Source of the DNA: Salisapilia sapeloensis
Taxonomy: Eukaryota; Oomycota; Peronosporomycetes; Peronosporales; Salisapiliaceae
Reading direction: 5' to 3'
DNA length: 47,037 nt
Assembly: GCA_023334545.1 (NCBI GenBank)
Contig: JAADVB010000151.1
Coordinates: 1-47,037, forward strand
Every line of letters starts with the position of its first letter. Position 1 is the stretch's first letter. Below, piece after piece: positions 20,401-30,500 of this stretch. Under the pieces are notes generated by a model. That model ran no database searches. It saw only the letters and a list, made by a program, of their open reading frames with translations, and was not told the DNA's origin. The translations under genes were made by a program, and so were the position numbers.

Positions 20401-23400
20401 CAACCAGGACGTCGATTTATGTCATTCCAACCGCTACTGGATCGTCTGCTCTGTTCTCATGGTACTCGCAGCCTTTAATCCATCCACTGTAGGTGATTAC
20501 TTGTGGCAGCATGTACCCATGCTGCGCTGTCTGATGCAGATGGCGATTACAGGAAAGTACTCTTTCATCCCGGTCGAGTCGGAGAATGAACGGCTGTTAG
20601 GTAAACACCGGGGGAATGTCGAAGGACTCAAGCAAGGAAACCAACAGCTTAGTGAGTATGAACGTCAGTTGCTTCTTCAGGTAGGACAGAATCCGCCGTT
20701 CAGTGAAGACCCGCCGATGGTGTTTGAGCCGGAAGGTATGGCACGTGAACCTCCTCAACCAGTGTTAGACCACTTGTATACGTTAGACAAGAAGTTCCAC
20801 ATTGGCACTCGTCTCCGTCAATCTCGATCGAATGACTTTTTGATGGAAATGGTAACTGGAAGCGAGTCGTTAGATGCAACGTCTGGTGCAGCGACAGATT
20901 CATCTTGGATCGTCGATATTGTGTGCGAAGACATGGAAACCGTCGAGTACCTTCCATCCGGATGTCTGTGTAAGCTACTTTTGCTAGCAGAACAAGGCAC
21001 GAGTGCTTTAAACGATCAAAGCACTGCCGAGTGGACGCAAAAGAATGAAAAGATGCTGCGTCAACTTGTACCAAAGCTACTTTCGAAGTTGAAAGAGTAC
21101 ATTTTCGAACCAAAAGTGAAGAGTGGTCCGTCTTGCTCGGAGATTATTGGCTACTACCTCGACTGCCTCATGTCCGACAAGCAATCTACTCGTCGCGCAG
21201 CTTCTCGTGTCTTATACCTCCTCACATGCAGCAACGATAGTCCTTCTGTAGCATTAGATGATGATATTAATTTCCAGTGGTTAAACCAGATCGCCAAGAT
21301 GGACTGGTACGCTGATATGCGCAGTCGAATCTTTTCTTCACTTGAAAAGCTGCTAGAGATGGAGTCATCTCTTGCCTCTCTACGTCTCGGTGTCCAAGCA
21401 TTATACGACTTTTGGGAAGAATCGAGCGGTGCGGAAGGATTGAAAAATAAGACGGAAGATGCTGGTTTGAATGATATCGACCAGAGTATACTACTTGCGA
21501 CAACGTTTGGGAAGCTCTTGGTCAATCGAGAATTTGTTTCGGATCTGCTACTGCAAGATGAGCATATCTATGGCATTGCCCTCAAGGTCCTGTGGCGAGC
21601 GATTAGTGCACAGTTGCGTGGGAAGCCTAGCGTCAAAGCGAACTTTGCGGCAAATCTATCGGAATGCAAGATCTTCTACGTCGTCGACTCTTCCCACAAC
21701 GTGCGTGAGATTAAACTACCAGTGTGCGTTACCATCGGTACACTGCATCTATTGTGCTCTCCTCATGCACATGGAGAAGGTAGAAATCAGGAGTTATCGT
21801 CAAGCTTCCGCAGTATCGTCCGCTGCTTATTCCCAAAGAAGGAGGCTAGTAAAGGTATGATGGCAAGTACAGGACTGCTTGCTTCGAAAGATCCAAAGCT
21901 GTATCCTTCTGAAGTTATGAGTAAGCTTGCGTTCATGTCCAAGGATGCACATGTGAGTGCATCTGCAGTTCAAGCATTGCCACTTCGAGAAAAGTGGACG
22001 CTACTGACTAAATCTGGTCTTTCTGCACATGTCGTTGATGTGATTGTAAAGTGTTTAATGACTTCGATCCAATCGAATGAAAAGAAAGTGGAAGACGAGA
22101 TGCAAACGTCAGTGGGAGTCGAATCGACACAAGTAGCAGCTTCTTCCATTCATGTGTTTTTGGAAGCTATGAAGCAGTCTTTAAAGAACCAGTCCTCGAC
22201 CAAAACTGCACTGGACGGACTTTTGGATTGGGTTAAAAAGCGTACACTTGCGTCTGATAAGCATACTGTAAGTGAAGTAGATGACTTGATGTCGTTTAGT
22301 AGTTTCCAAGACCGACAGCATTCACTTTCAACCTCCGACGACGAGCAAGTGGCATGTGTATCTGGCTTATTCACAACTTGGAAAGACAAGTCGGAGGATG
22401 TAAATATGACTCCTGCAAGTAGTAGTAGCCCAAAGTCAGTGACGACGGCAGACATGTTCAAGACAGAGTACTTTGGCAAGAAAGATTGTCCACAGGTCTT
22501 CAATGAGGCGGTTGGAAAAGTTAAGACAGAAGATACGAACGAGTACTCGTATGCATCGATAGAGGGGATGATAAAAACTTGTGTGAGCTCAGACGCGTCG
22601 GTAATGGAGACGTGGCGAATGCACACGTCTATCTTGCATGCTCTTCATCTCTATTGCCATTCTCCTGCTGCAAGTGAGAGACTAGCGTCAGTCCTCATGG
22701 ATGTTGTTGGGCACATCATCACTTGTAAGAACGCGCATCATCAACGTCAGTGCTTGACTTTCCTTCGTCAGGCGTTCTCAAGCAGTCTCCACTCGCTGTC
22801 AGCAGTCGCGATGCATAGCTTCATGCAGCGCATAGCTCACTCTTCTGTTCTTGGCAACGGTCTTCAAACGTGCAACGTAAATTCCTTTGACAGTATCCTT
22901 CGAACACTTGAGCTAGTTGTCACTTGCTTGAACGAGGGTGGAAGGAAATGGATGGAATGTGGACACTTTTTCCGAATGGACATGGCTTGCATTCATGGAT
23001 GGACGAGTCTGATTAAAAACGTATCAATCCTTCGTAAACACTTGTCTCGCGATGCTACCGATTTATCGACACTTTTGCAGCCTCTGTTCGATCTAACGCG
23101 AGCACAGGAAGACGACGATCAGTTCATACTGCTCATGGATGCTGTACTAGCAGCCAATGCGCATGTAAAGAGTGTGCCTCGTTTTAATGAGCTAAATGTC
23201 GATATACAAGAAGACATGGTGACGATCGTGTACTCGAAGGACCCGCTTCTGACTTCCGAGGTCCTGAGTGAGCTACAACCAGGATGGGAAGCTCTTGTCA
23301 ACTTCCATACCTTGGCGAGTAGCTCCTCTACTACTGAATTGAAGAACTTGGAGCAGTTCCTTCAGCATGTTGACAAGACACTTGAGAACTTGGATACTGG

Positions 23401-24460
23401 TAGTCTAGACGCAGTTGATCGCTTTCGAGAACTTGTCATTGCTGCTCCGTTAGTCATGACACTGTGGCTGCCTCGACGTCTGCAGAGAATAGCAGGCAAA
23501 GCGTCACTTGCGCAGTTGTATAGCAACCTGTCATTCTATCAAAGTGTGTTGACGACGTTGGAAGTCGCTCGTCCGCTTCTAAAGCGACGACCAGATGTGC
23601 TCGTCGAACCTGTTTGTAACTTTTTAGTTGAGCTCTTGGAAGTGATTGTTGGACAGCCGACGGCAGAGTTCTACAGCTTAGTCTCACGAACGTGGTCGTT
23701 GCTGTTCGATGCACTTGACTCCGACTGCCAACGCACGCTTGGTCTACTAGTCGAGGCATCTAACTACACTATCATTGAGAATGTGATGTCAGCGTACTCG
23801 ACACATGCCGATACCAAGGCCTTTGGCGAGTTGCTTTCTCTTCGTCATGATGGTTTGAGATTACGGCAAGCTCTATCGACGACTGCTGCCACGTCACGCA
23901 CTTCTCAGTGTTTATCCGTGGAAGAGCAGCGAGAGCTTGATGCTTTCGTTTCTCGCGCACAAGCAGCTGTGACGGAACTCGCGCCAGCTCCTTTCTCACT
24001 CTTGCAAGCTCAAGTGAATGAAGCAGACGTGCAGCAGAATGTAAAGCGGATTCAGTCTGCGTGTGACAAGGCAGACGTCGGACTCTCCCCTTCCCCGAGA
24101 GATTTATCGAAGTGGTCGATTGCGCTGTCCAATCTCTTGTATGCTACAGACCTACCAAAGTCGGTTATGACTGGTGTCTGTCAGACACTGCTGACGGTCA
24201 TGAAGACGGATACGTCGACTGTGATGCATTCGATGGAGAGTATTGTCGAGTGTCTAGAGGTGTTACGATCTGGACCGAAGGATGCTGTGCTCAGCCACAT
24301 TGTCGAGTTCCTGAGCTTTGCGAATGCACGGCAGCGACGACGATTGATCGGCTATCTGTTTCAAGATCAAGGCGACTTGGCGAGATCGAAGCTGTCTGCT
24401 TATGTCAAGACGCCAGCGTTTAAAGCTAGTTACCTACTAATGGGACCAAGTGCAGTATAG
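17477..24460 (+). CDS. INTS1: Integrator complex subunit 1 (INTS1)
   Basis: One intronless frame of 2327 residues, near the 2190 of human INTS1. Residues ~20-120 are an almost pure Asp/Glu tract with basic flanks, followed by Ser/Lys-rich disorder to ~260. The helical body has INTS1 blocks: VKVFLDDSVTGRTWVDHEL near 388, METWLQNPSVKGPAKDLL near 500, and PPQPVLDHLYTLDKKF...LRQSRSNDFLMEMV near 1092. INTS1 is the scaffold of the nuclear Integrator complex, which cleaves snRNA 3' ends and terminates paused RNA polymerase II. The acidic N-terminus is not a feature I know from animal INTS1. The stop lies 42 bp from the stop of the convergent PIGF gene. Confidence 0.88.
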   Translation: MKRRSTREATRRVLRRKNVVDDDSEEEEDEVEQEEEEEEDPTPVTTRSQRARRRVDDDDDDESNEEEEEKEGKEEEDDDEEEEEEEEEEESEEDAEEDEEEDDDEEEDEDADEEEETKERPRPTRGRATPLRSASTKTRAAKTRASQANKDTGKVPKTRKEIVDDDDDSDNSEVSMKEESPKPKTPFNRPMPNKVVKKEDTSSKDEDDSGSTSGQKRKLSDASSSAVNTPNASPARRMMKKSRPNSPATPIEDISSSEVPFQDIRETLRTPKSEEDLLSAITDLCDKVIKTGRSPSRLFTVGFLQVVKEDVERFRQASVQKYLLRMLRSKHYAGVKDTSSVSDFASKNPRSSPASSQSYAEIPLPVLIANVLVQVLKGQDEWPVDTVKVFLDDSVTGRTWVDHELSQVFVQNVKTLLKTPTAASGDSLIRQRYHGEKTMTELYGICTQHIKFRLGELDKERSSHSSSSLGSGGSNAARNLILTLLDFVSLPEARVGGAEHMETWLQNPSVKGPAKDLLSQIVNHCTTTETLDMKTVDLLLKLKLKSTMFQLKVETISRLVLQNRAYLKLGLSVYVSRQRPNNIGKDVDNMKMLQHIFRAARSHASSSSVVGRSDDSFYTVPMVHQGAVASTELAHVFRELAATSEFAPVLRSVAKKILTQLTFEQVDIKALCTSLLDNEPHWETLTKVADSRLADHMGLVASIAWLVLFMRGTAVKSLQIQQSSGSGRSGGNNSSIGPAVKLGATQSLSRRGPQSGSLSRMPKLGSRDPKAKVASGKHGGSTPPGSTSSTNEGTAGTPGSSNADNKHTVKVHERAKEELLQALAHAQRSAVVCCLDLFQRFSLTGASPFEKMLYEVIVKRLLFLDIPSDVHPTEHDRTCFQSTKEDIPLHEDTFGMLTTLYATCSAVDRTEALRTLETVVCRAADGQLRRESQWKNRESDLAVYRQNGGVVGVQVKDVSFLENLFALVKISREQINQDVDLCHSNRYWIVCSVLMVLAAFNPSTVGDYLWQHVPMLRCLMQMAITGKYSFIPVESENERLLGKHRGNVEGLKQGNQQLSEYERQLLLQVGQNPPFSEDPPMVFEPEGMAREPPQPVLDHLYTLDKKFHIGTRLRQSRSNDFLMEMVTGSESLDATSGAATDSSWIVDIVCEDMETVEYLPSGCLCKLLLLAEQGTSALNDQSTAEWTQKNEKMLRQLVPKLLSKLKEYIFEPKVKSGPSCSEIIGYYLDCLMSDKQSTRRAASRVLYLLTCSNDSPSVALDDDINFQWLNQIAKMDWYADMRSRIFSSLEKLLEMESSLASLRLGVQALYDFWEESSGAEGLKNKTEDAGLNDIDQSILLATTFGKLLVNREFVSDLLLQDEHIYGIALKVLWRAISAQLRGKPSVKANFAANLSECKIFYVVDSSHNVREIKLPVCVTIGTLHLLCSPHAHGEGRNQELSSSFRSIVRCLFPKKEASKGMMASTGLLASKDPKLYPSEVMSKLAFMSKDAHVSASAVQALPLREKWTLLTKSGLSAHVVDVIVKCLMTSIQSNEKKVEDEMQTSVGVESTQVAASSIHVFLEAMKQSLKNQSSTKTALDGLLDWVKKRTLASDKHTVSEVDDLMSFSSFQDRQHSLSTSDDEQVACVSGLFTTWKDKSEDVNMTPASSSSPKSVTTADMFKTEYFGKKDCPQVFNEAVGKVKTEDTNEYSYASIEGMIKTCVSSDASVMETWRMHTSILHALHLYCHSPAASERLASVLMDVVGHIITCKNAHHQRQCLTFLRQAFSSSLHSLSAVAMHSFMQRIAHSSVLGNGLQTCNVNSFDSILRTLELVVTCLNEGGRKWMECGHFFRMDMACIHGWTSLIKNVSILRKHLSRDATDLSTLLQPLFDLTRAQEDDDQFILLMDAVLAANAHVKSVPRFNELNVDIQEDMVTIVYSKDPLLTSEVLSELQPGWEALVNFHTLASSSSTTELKNLEQFLQHVDKTLENLDTGSLDAVDRFRELVIAAPLVMTLWLPRRLQRIAGKASLAQLYSNLSFYQSVLTTLEVARPLLKRRPDVLVEPVCNFLVELLEVIVGQPTAEFYSLVSRTWSLLFDALDSDCQRTLGLLVEASNYTIIENVMSAYSTHADTKAFGELLSLRHDGLRLRQALSTTAATSRTSQCLSVEEQRELDAFVSRAQAAVTELAPAPFSLLQAQVNEADVQQNVKRIQSACDKADVGLSPSPRDLSKWSIALSNLLYATDLPKSVMTGVCQTLLTVMKTDTSTVMHSMESIVECLEVLRSGPKDAVLSHIVEFLSFANARQRRRLIGYLFQDQGDLARSKLSAYVKTPAFKASYLLMGPSAV
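17534..17825 (+). repeat. acidic-codon (GAA/GAG/GAT/GAC) low-complexity tract
   Basis: A near-continuous run of Glu and Asp codons inside INTS1. Purine richness leaves the complementary strand open in several frames, giving spurious Ser- or Phe-rich ORFs. Confidence 0.8.
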
Positions 24461-24464
24461 TCGC

Positions 24465-24470
24465 AATAAA
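24465..24470 (+). terminator. candidate polyadenylation signal for INTS1
   Basis: AATAAA 5 bp after the INTS1 stop and 32 bp before the PIGF stop on the other strand, so the two mRNAs probably overlap at their 3' ends. Confidence 0.5.
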
Positions 24471-24502
24471 CTTTTTCTCTAATGGAACTGGATTTATCGC
24501 TT

Positions 24503-25533
24503 TTAAAAGTCTTTCTTGGAGTCTTGAGCAAGCAACTCGGGGCGAAGGGAAGTCAGCACAATAAAGATGATCGATGAGATACATTGTCCTAAAGTGCTTC
24601 CGTAGACGCAAGTGAGCGGCCATTGCTATGATGAGAGATGAGTACGACGTTCTAGTTCAACTGCACTTGCTTTATATATGTAGGACTTAAGAAAAGCACG
24701 TTACCTGCCACGGCTCATCCCAATCTAGTGGTATCGGCAATGCTCCAAAGTACCCGCCAAGGATAGATCCGATGAATGATGTTGCGATGAATAAGTCTGT
24801 TTTATTCCGGAATCTATAGAAAGATGATTAGACATGGGGTGCCGTGTACTGCTTTCAGAAACTAGCTCACTTCAAGTTCAGGACGACGTCGATCCAATGT
24901 GCATGCTGTAGACCGAGAATGCTTGTCAATGGCAAGAACGATTTAGCTGAAATGAAGATAGAGAGAAGTGCCGTGCGATTGATCAACCTGGTACATGAAT
25001 ATTGGTAAGATTTGAATGAAGTGGCAGTAAAGATAGAAGAGAGTACTCGAACACTGGTGCTCCGAACAATATGATTGTGACATAAAGCACACAGCTGCCG
25101 ATGAAGAGACCAATTAAGGCGTTTAAAAATGTAGAGAACTGCATTTGTGGGAGGCGTGGCAGAGCAATGTTAGCGTTCGTCTGTCATTGTATGATCACTA
25201 GCTAAAGTCACGCACCAGAGGTTGACGGCGTTCCTTCGCAATCCACACAGATACCACAGTGTAGAACAAAATGTTAAACACAGTGGCACATAGCAAAGCT
25301 GACACCACATTCTCCTCAAGAGAATAACCTAGTCTATGCATTTGATGATGAGATCGACCATTATTACAAGTGTAGATCCACGATGCATCCATTCCAACGC
25401 TGCATACAAACATAGATGGTTGCACAAGCTCTTATATAGGAACTTACATCCGTCGAGGCACATACAAAGCCACTGGAGGCACTATAATTTGTAAAATAGC
25501 TGCATGCAAGAATGCACCGGAGCTCTCGACCAT
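24503..25533 (-). CDS. PIGF: PIGF, GPI-anchor ethanolamine-phosphate transferase partner
   Basis: Exons read 25533-25448, 25399-25216, 25138-25047, 24987-24871, 24813-24705 and 24625-24503, giving 236 residues (human 219). The diagnostic block GALPIPLDWDEPWQ ends exon 5 and continues into exon 6 as QWPLTCVYGSTLG. Upstream is ILFGAPVFE, matching the family's VLYGAPLIE. About six hydrophobic helices are visible, fitting an ER membrane protein. PIGF stabilises PIGO and PIGG, which add ethanolamine phosphate to GPI mannoses. For intron 2 I chose the acceptor at 25139-25140 (77-nt intron with a GCTAAC branch-like site); the alternative at 25181-25182 leaves a 35-nt intron and adds 14 residues. No ATG lies further upstream in frame. 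Confidence 0.88.
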
Positions 25534-26292
25534 TTTAGCGTTTCGTGTCGCGACTTTGTTGTCTCCATCTGGCACACTTCTGGATCGAGTGGTACAGTTC
25601 GACACATTTGACCGACAAAACAGCGAAAAGCTGATACCGCAAGTCGATGGAGTTACCACGCATACTACGCGACAAGGAAGACAATCAGCAAGCTGGACAT
25701 CTCACTAGCAACTGGCCGAGCAGTACACCCTGTCAATCTGTCCGAACGAGACAGCAAATGAACAGCAAGGTACACGATTTGGAGATGGCATATGCAATGC
25801 TTAATGTATTTTAGTCTTACGCAGCTTTCTTAACTAGGTACTTTAAGTGGTTCATTAAGACTGACAAAATTGTGTTTATGTAGCTGACTCAGCCTCCGAC
25901 ATACCACGCAACATACGACACACGACCCTTGTCGAAGCAAAGTATGCTTTAGTTTCTTCCTGATGTGATTTTTATCAGAACATATTAACATTGCGTTTGT
26001 CCCTGTTCGATGCATATAGTCGCTCATAATGCTACCTCCTATTCAAATAATCAGGACTATGAAGAACGCAGCAGCAAGAAGGTTTTCTGCACTTTGCTCA
26101 CACTTGCACTTTGTTTGTTTAACAAACTTTTTGATTCGTAGACTTCACGAGAAGCTAGGTCGAAATGGGAAGAGCCAAATCGCTCTTTAAAGCGACGGAG
26201 ATCATCCGAATTATCCTTTGATCCGATTTAAACTAACTCTATTCGAAGTCTCGAACAAAATTTCGCTTTAATAATTTTACAAAGCGCTACCT
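25534..26292. other. intergenic region
   Basis: 759 bp between the PIGF start (-) and the 3' end of the next minus-strand gene. The minus frame 26027-25830 starts with ATG but has no domain and reads like chance coding. An inverted repeat GTTTGTT-T-AACAAAC lies at 26113-26127. Confidence 0.55.
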
Positions 26293-27150
26293 TCATCCAG
26301 CGTCAAAACTCTCTAGATTATCTGTCCAATTCAGCAAATCGTTGACCGCATCTTCATCCAAAGACGCTTCCAAATCTACTTCCTCCTCTTCATTTTCATC
26401 AGTCACATCCTGTCTTTCCATATCACTAGCACCAACACCGTCTGTGCATCCTTCCGCAATACTCAGATTGTACAGTGGAGGTAAGATAGTCGCTTCCTGT
26501 TGCTCGACAAGCACATGTCCATTCTCAGGTGGCACATTTATGCCATTATAGTTGATTCTCGGCAATTTGGTCGTACTTCCAATATCACTACTCTCAACTG
26601 TAGTAATCTCCTCGTTGGAAGTAGAAGAGTCGGATGGTGGTTGTTTCAACCAATTCGCAAATTTCTTCTTACGCTTCTCCATTTCTTTGGCGAAACTTGG
26701 TTTGTCCTTCGATTTGCTTTTCGTTTTACGCTTTGGCTTTTTATAGTTCACATAAGAGTTCCTTTGACTTGCTGACCCTGCGTGGTCGTGATTGTCGGGT
26801 ATCTCGTGTGATTCTTGATTACTGCTTGTCTGCTTATGACTGTGACCTTCTTCATCTCGATGAGATGAACGAGAGCATATGGGCGGTCGTGGCTTTGGAC
26901 GCTTCTTGTGTACTTTGTTTGGATCCAGAGCAGGTAGTGTAAGTGGCAACTGCTCCATGAGCTCACGAAGTCTATGCTCATGTATTAGAAGTCATCATCT
27001 AGCGAGTACGCTCACTCCATTCTCATACCTTGGATCTCCAGATTCCACCAACTTCTCGTGCAGCTGAAGTTGCCACTGCTCTTGCAACTTTTGCACAGCA
27101 TCATCTTGTAGCTTTGCTAAGCGGTATTCTTGCCATGGTCCGATGTACAT
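26293..27150 (-). CDS. unidentified basic/acidic protein
   Basis: Exons 27150-27029 and 26971-26293 (57-nt intron) give 266 residues. The N-terminal ~45 residues, MYIGPWQEYRLAKLQ onward, are dense in aromatic and charged residues and look conserved. Next come LRELMEQLPLTLPALDP and a basic region rich in Lys, Arg and Pro (for example KKPKRKTKSKSKDKP), probably nuclear localising. The last ~40 residues are strongly acidic (DENEEEEVDLEASLDED). I do not recognise the family. The start is the ATG just after SWRN; an upstream exon cannot be excluded but would run into the divergent PET117 promoter. The gene is head to head with PET117. Confidence 0.65.
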
Positions 27151-27252
27151 GTTCCTCCAAGACTTGATGTGTCTGTCTAAGATCGAATGTCTATTATCGG
27201 CTGGGATCAACGTCTATCTGAGACGAAGCGAGTGGCACAAGCCGATAGATCA
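27151..27252. promoter_or_regulatory. short bidirectional promoter
   Basis: Only 102 bp separate the chosen starts of the unknown minus-strand gene and PET117 (36 bp if PET117 begins at its upstream ATG, 27187). Both promoters must share this interval or extend into the opposite gene. Confidence 0.4.
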
Positions 27253-27495
27253 ATGACCAAGGGCAGACGTCTCTCGTCCATACTGCCAGTGGTGGTGTTC
27301 TCCACGCTCAGTGTTGGAGCTATCTCGGCTGTCTATTATGCTCATTATCAGCAAAAGGAAGAGAAGAAATTCATGCGCAGTGGCGTCATTCGGGACATTC
27401 GTCGAGCTCGACTTCGACGTCATTTGAGCAAGGAAGCAGAGCAAGGTCAAGGACACCCGGAAGGACAAGAACAAGGAGGACATGCACCACAGTAA
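27253..27495 (+). CDS. PET117: PET117-like cytochrome c oxidase assembly factor
   Basis: A small intronless gene of 80 residues. After a short basic start (MTKGRR) comes one membrane helix (~SSILPVVVFSTLSVGAISAV). The PET117 hallmark follows: a Tyr/His-rich step, 'QQKEEKKFMRSGVIRDIRRARLRR', with GVIRDI-x-R as in human PET117. The Gln/Gly tail is extra. PET117 acts in the mitochondrial inner membrane in COX assembly, with COX15 and heme A synthesis. An in-frame ATG at 27187 would add 22 residues. The gene is convergent with the 1462-residue gene, 91 bp away. Confidence 0.78.
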   Translation: MTKGRRLSSILPVVVFSTLSVGAISAVYYAHYQQKEEKKFMRSGVIRDIRRARLRRHLSKEAEQGQGHPEGQEQGGHAPQ

Positions 27496-27574
27496 ATGCT
27501 AGTGACTTTTCGAATAAGATGACATTCGTTCATTGTAGAGTGGAGAGATAGACAAAGTCATGCACATTGATACG

Positions 27575-27580
27575 TTTATT
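27575..27580 (-). terminator. candidate polyadenylation signal
   Basis: AATAAA on the minus strand, 6 bp beyond the stop of the 1462-residue gene. Confidence 0.45.
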
Positions 27581-27586
27581 CATTGT

Positions 27587-30500
27587 TCAGTCTCTAGATG
27601 AACATGTACGATCCTCTCGCGAACAAGTCTTTGACAAGTCTTCCAACATGCATTTACATCTTTCATAGCCAAGATACCCGTACATCACAAGCATCCTCTT
27701 TGACCAATTTTGGAAAGCATTTGCTGCTCCTGGAAGTGAGGAAGGTAGTCGATCAGCTTCCATAGGTGTAGAGTCAGTACCATCATTTAATGAGACTAAC
27801 AAAAGAACTTGGAAGAGGGGTTCCAGGATATGAAAAGTGATCTCGTCATCCAACCTCATCTGCTTGCCATCATTCTGAATCCTTTCCATCGAAATGATGA
27901 CTTTTTCCCATGTCAACTCTTGCGTAGACCGAGTGATGACGTCGATCAAGTCCAGTTCAGAAATGGCTTCTTGTACTACTGATATCTTTCGACTAGTCTG
28001 ACCGTCTACCTCTGTATCCACAAGTGTCCACTCGAGCATCGACTCAAGCAGTTGGAAGCTGTCTCGACAGTCTTTCGGGCGCAGTCGATTGCACAATCGA
28101 TGGAAGAGTCGTCTCTGCATTGCTAACAAAGACACCAGACGGCATGTCATTTCTCCTCTCTTCAAACTAGCATCCATCCAAGTCTGTAGCCATACCAATA
28201 GTAGCTGGAAGGTGTCGTTCTGGAATTCGATGGGAAGGTAGAACTGGAGGATGGCGTCATGAAAAGCCTTTTCCCATGCCTTGCTGTCTTCGGAGCTGGA
28301 TGGAATGTACAAGAATTGCTGAGAATGCCTCAACGCAGCCTTGAGGTACAAGTGGCACGGTAGAAAGACAAGTCGGAATGGGTCGTTCACACCGCTCTGG
28401 TCTACTTGATCCCGATTAAACAGTCTCTGTCCAAATTGATGTACAAGATGATGCTCAAGCTGCATCCCACTGACATCGAAAATAGTAACTCCGTCGGTGT
28501 GTACGTAAACCTTCTTGAGGATGCAGCTGCCTCTATTTAAGCTGTTCGACTCGAGCAGTTTGACGTGACAGCACTGTTGGACAATGCCATTCGCCTCATA
28601 CTCTGCCCCGCCCAAGTCAAGTTGCTGTAGAACAAACGCAGATGCATCACGCAGTTTCGAGCTTGCATCTTGTAATACACTTTTATAAGTAAGTAGTGTC
28701 GCACTAGATAACAAAGCAGCTAGCCAATATGCCTTTGCAAGAGATGCCTTCTCAGCCTTGGACTCAAAACACTTTACTAGTTGCTCTAACAGCCTTCTAG
28801 CATCGTCCTTATCACCTTGCAGACACAGTCGAAAGCAAAGCTCCATCCAATCCACTGCCTCATCAGCCCCGAAGAGATGCACATCCCAATCGAGGTGGAA
28901 GACTGTCGTGAAGGAAGGTGCTTTCAACATTCGCAAAGCGTTCTTCGTCCTAGTAGTCTGACCTATCATGTTTACTGAGTCTGGACCAGACAGGTGCATT
29001 GCCTGTTTAATCTCTTTCTTCACGACTTCATGTAAGATCGACTGCTGAAAGCGAATAGCAAGGTCCATCATCTGAGTAACATCAGTCGCACTCTTGGCCT
29101 GTAGTGTTGACTGAATGATCAGGCGTGTGAAGTCCGCAAGGTCAGGTAGCATGACAGCAGACAAGTATGCACGCAGCGTAAGCTCTAGTGAAAATGTCGA
29201 TGCCACAGCAGTGGTATCATTTGGAAATAAGATCTCTCCATTTTCAGAAAGACCAGTTATAAATCTCTCGACTGTCTTTCGAACGTGATGCGTCACTGGT
29301 GTTTGTAGTGCTTCAATGTTTCCAGTGACTTTGGGGAAGTGGTAAAGCAACTGGCACGCAAGTAGTACTAGCTCCGATCTAGTCTCTTTACCAACAAGCT
29401 GTTCTCCACTCTTTTGACCAATTAGTATGACCCATCTCTCCACATTCGTCTTGACCTGCATCAGAACCGACTCGTCTCCTTCTCTGTATTTGTGTAGCGT
29501 ATACTGCAGTAGAGTATTCGCTCTTCCAGCATGTGCCAGTGCTGCTGATAAATCTGTAAACTCTTCTTGCATTGATGACGTGTCATCTTTGATAGCTGCA
29601 TAAGTCATGTCGTCTGGGCCAGAACGTCTTAAGCTTTCGAGAAAATTGCAAATGTACTCGCTCTTCTCTTTCAAGTGTGTCGGCATTGAGTTTGGCTTTT
29701 GCAAAAGGGAACGTAGCATCACTTGGCTTGACGCATCCACTTGCTGTAACTTTCCTTTCGTATCAAAGTACGATAGGATGTCGGTATATACAAACGTTTG
29801 CTGAAGAAAGTCGATTCCCCATTCACTAGTGCTAGTCTTATCTTGTACAAAGGTGTCCACACAGTAGGCATCCCAAGCTCTACAGAATCGAAGGAAGGAT
29901 GGTAAGAAGGCTAGTTGAGCATTAGCCTCTTTCAGCTCACTATAAGCAGAGGAGAGAATGGAAATAAATGTACTTCGCATCTGCTTTCTGTTTGGTTTCT
30001 TCGAAGGTACTTTTGGAGTGATGTAGTGATTGAAGGCAGGAAACAAGTAGTGCAAGAGTCCCAAGTACCACAAGCCACTTGATTCGGATACTTGATGCTT
30101 ACCAGTGCGTAAGCCATCCGATTCGATGATACTGGCAAGTAGCTGACCTACATCTTGTATCTCCAGCTGCTTTACAATGCTCGTGATGATTCCCTGAAAT
30201 TGCACAAAATCGTCCGACCTTGGGGTTGATAGTGCTTCTCGATCCTGTCGGCAATTGCTGCCATTTGTCACGATGATTTCACTTAGTTGGTACTGTATGA
30301 AGGCTTTTAAAGTGCGGATGAACAAGACTGCAGCGGTATTAGTCCAATTTCCAGATGCTTGTTGCCTCTGTAAGCTAGCAAGAATGCTCAAATACGTTGT
30401 AGGGCTTGGAGGTTGGTCTGTCGATCGTTTTTCGACGAGTTGGATGATAAGCATCCATGTCTCTGGACTTTTATCAGGTCCAAATATCTCAAACAAAATG

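Noticed and set aside
25830-26027. 65-residue minus-strand ORF starting at an ATG
   Set aside because: Cys-rich patch looks accidental; no homologous family recognised and no polyadenylation signal.
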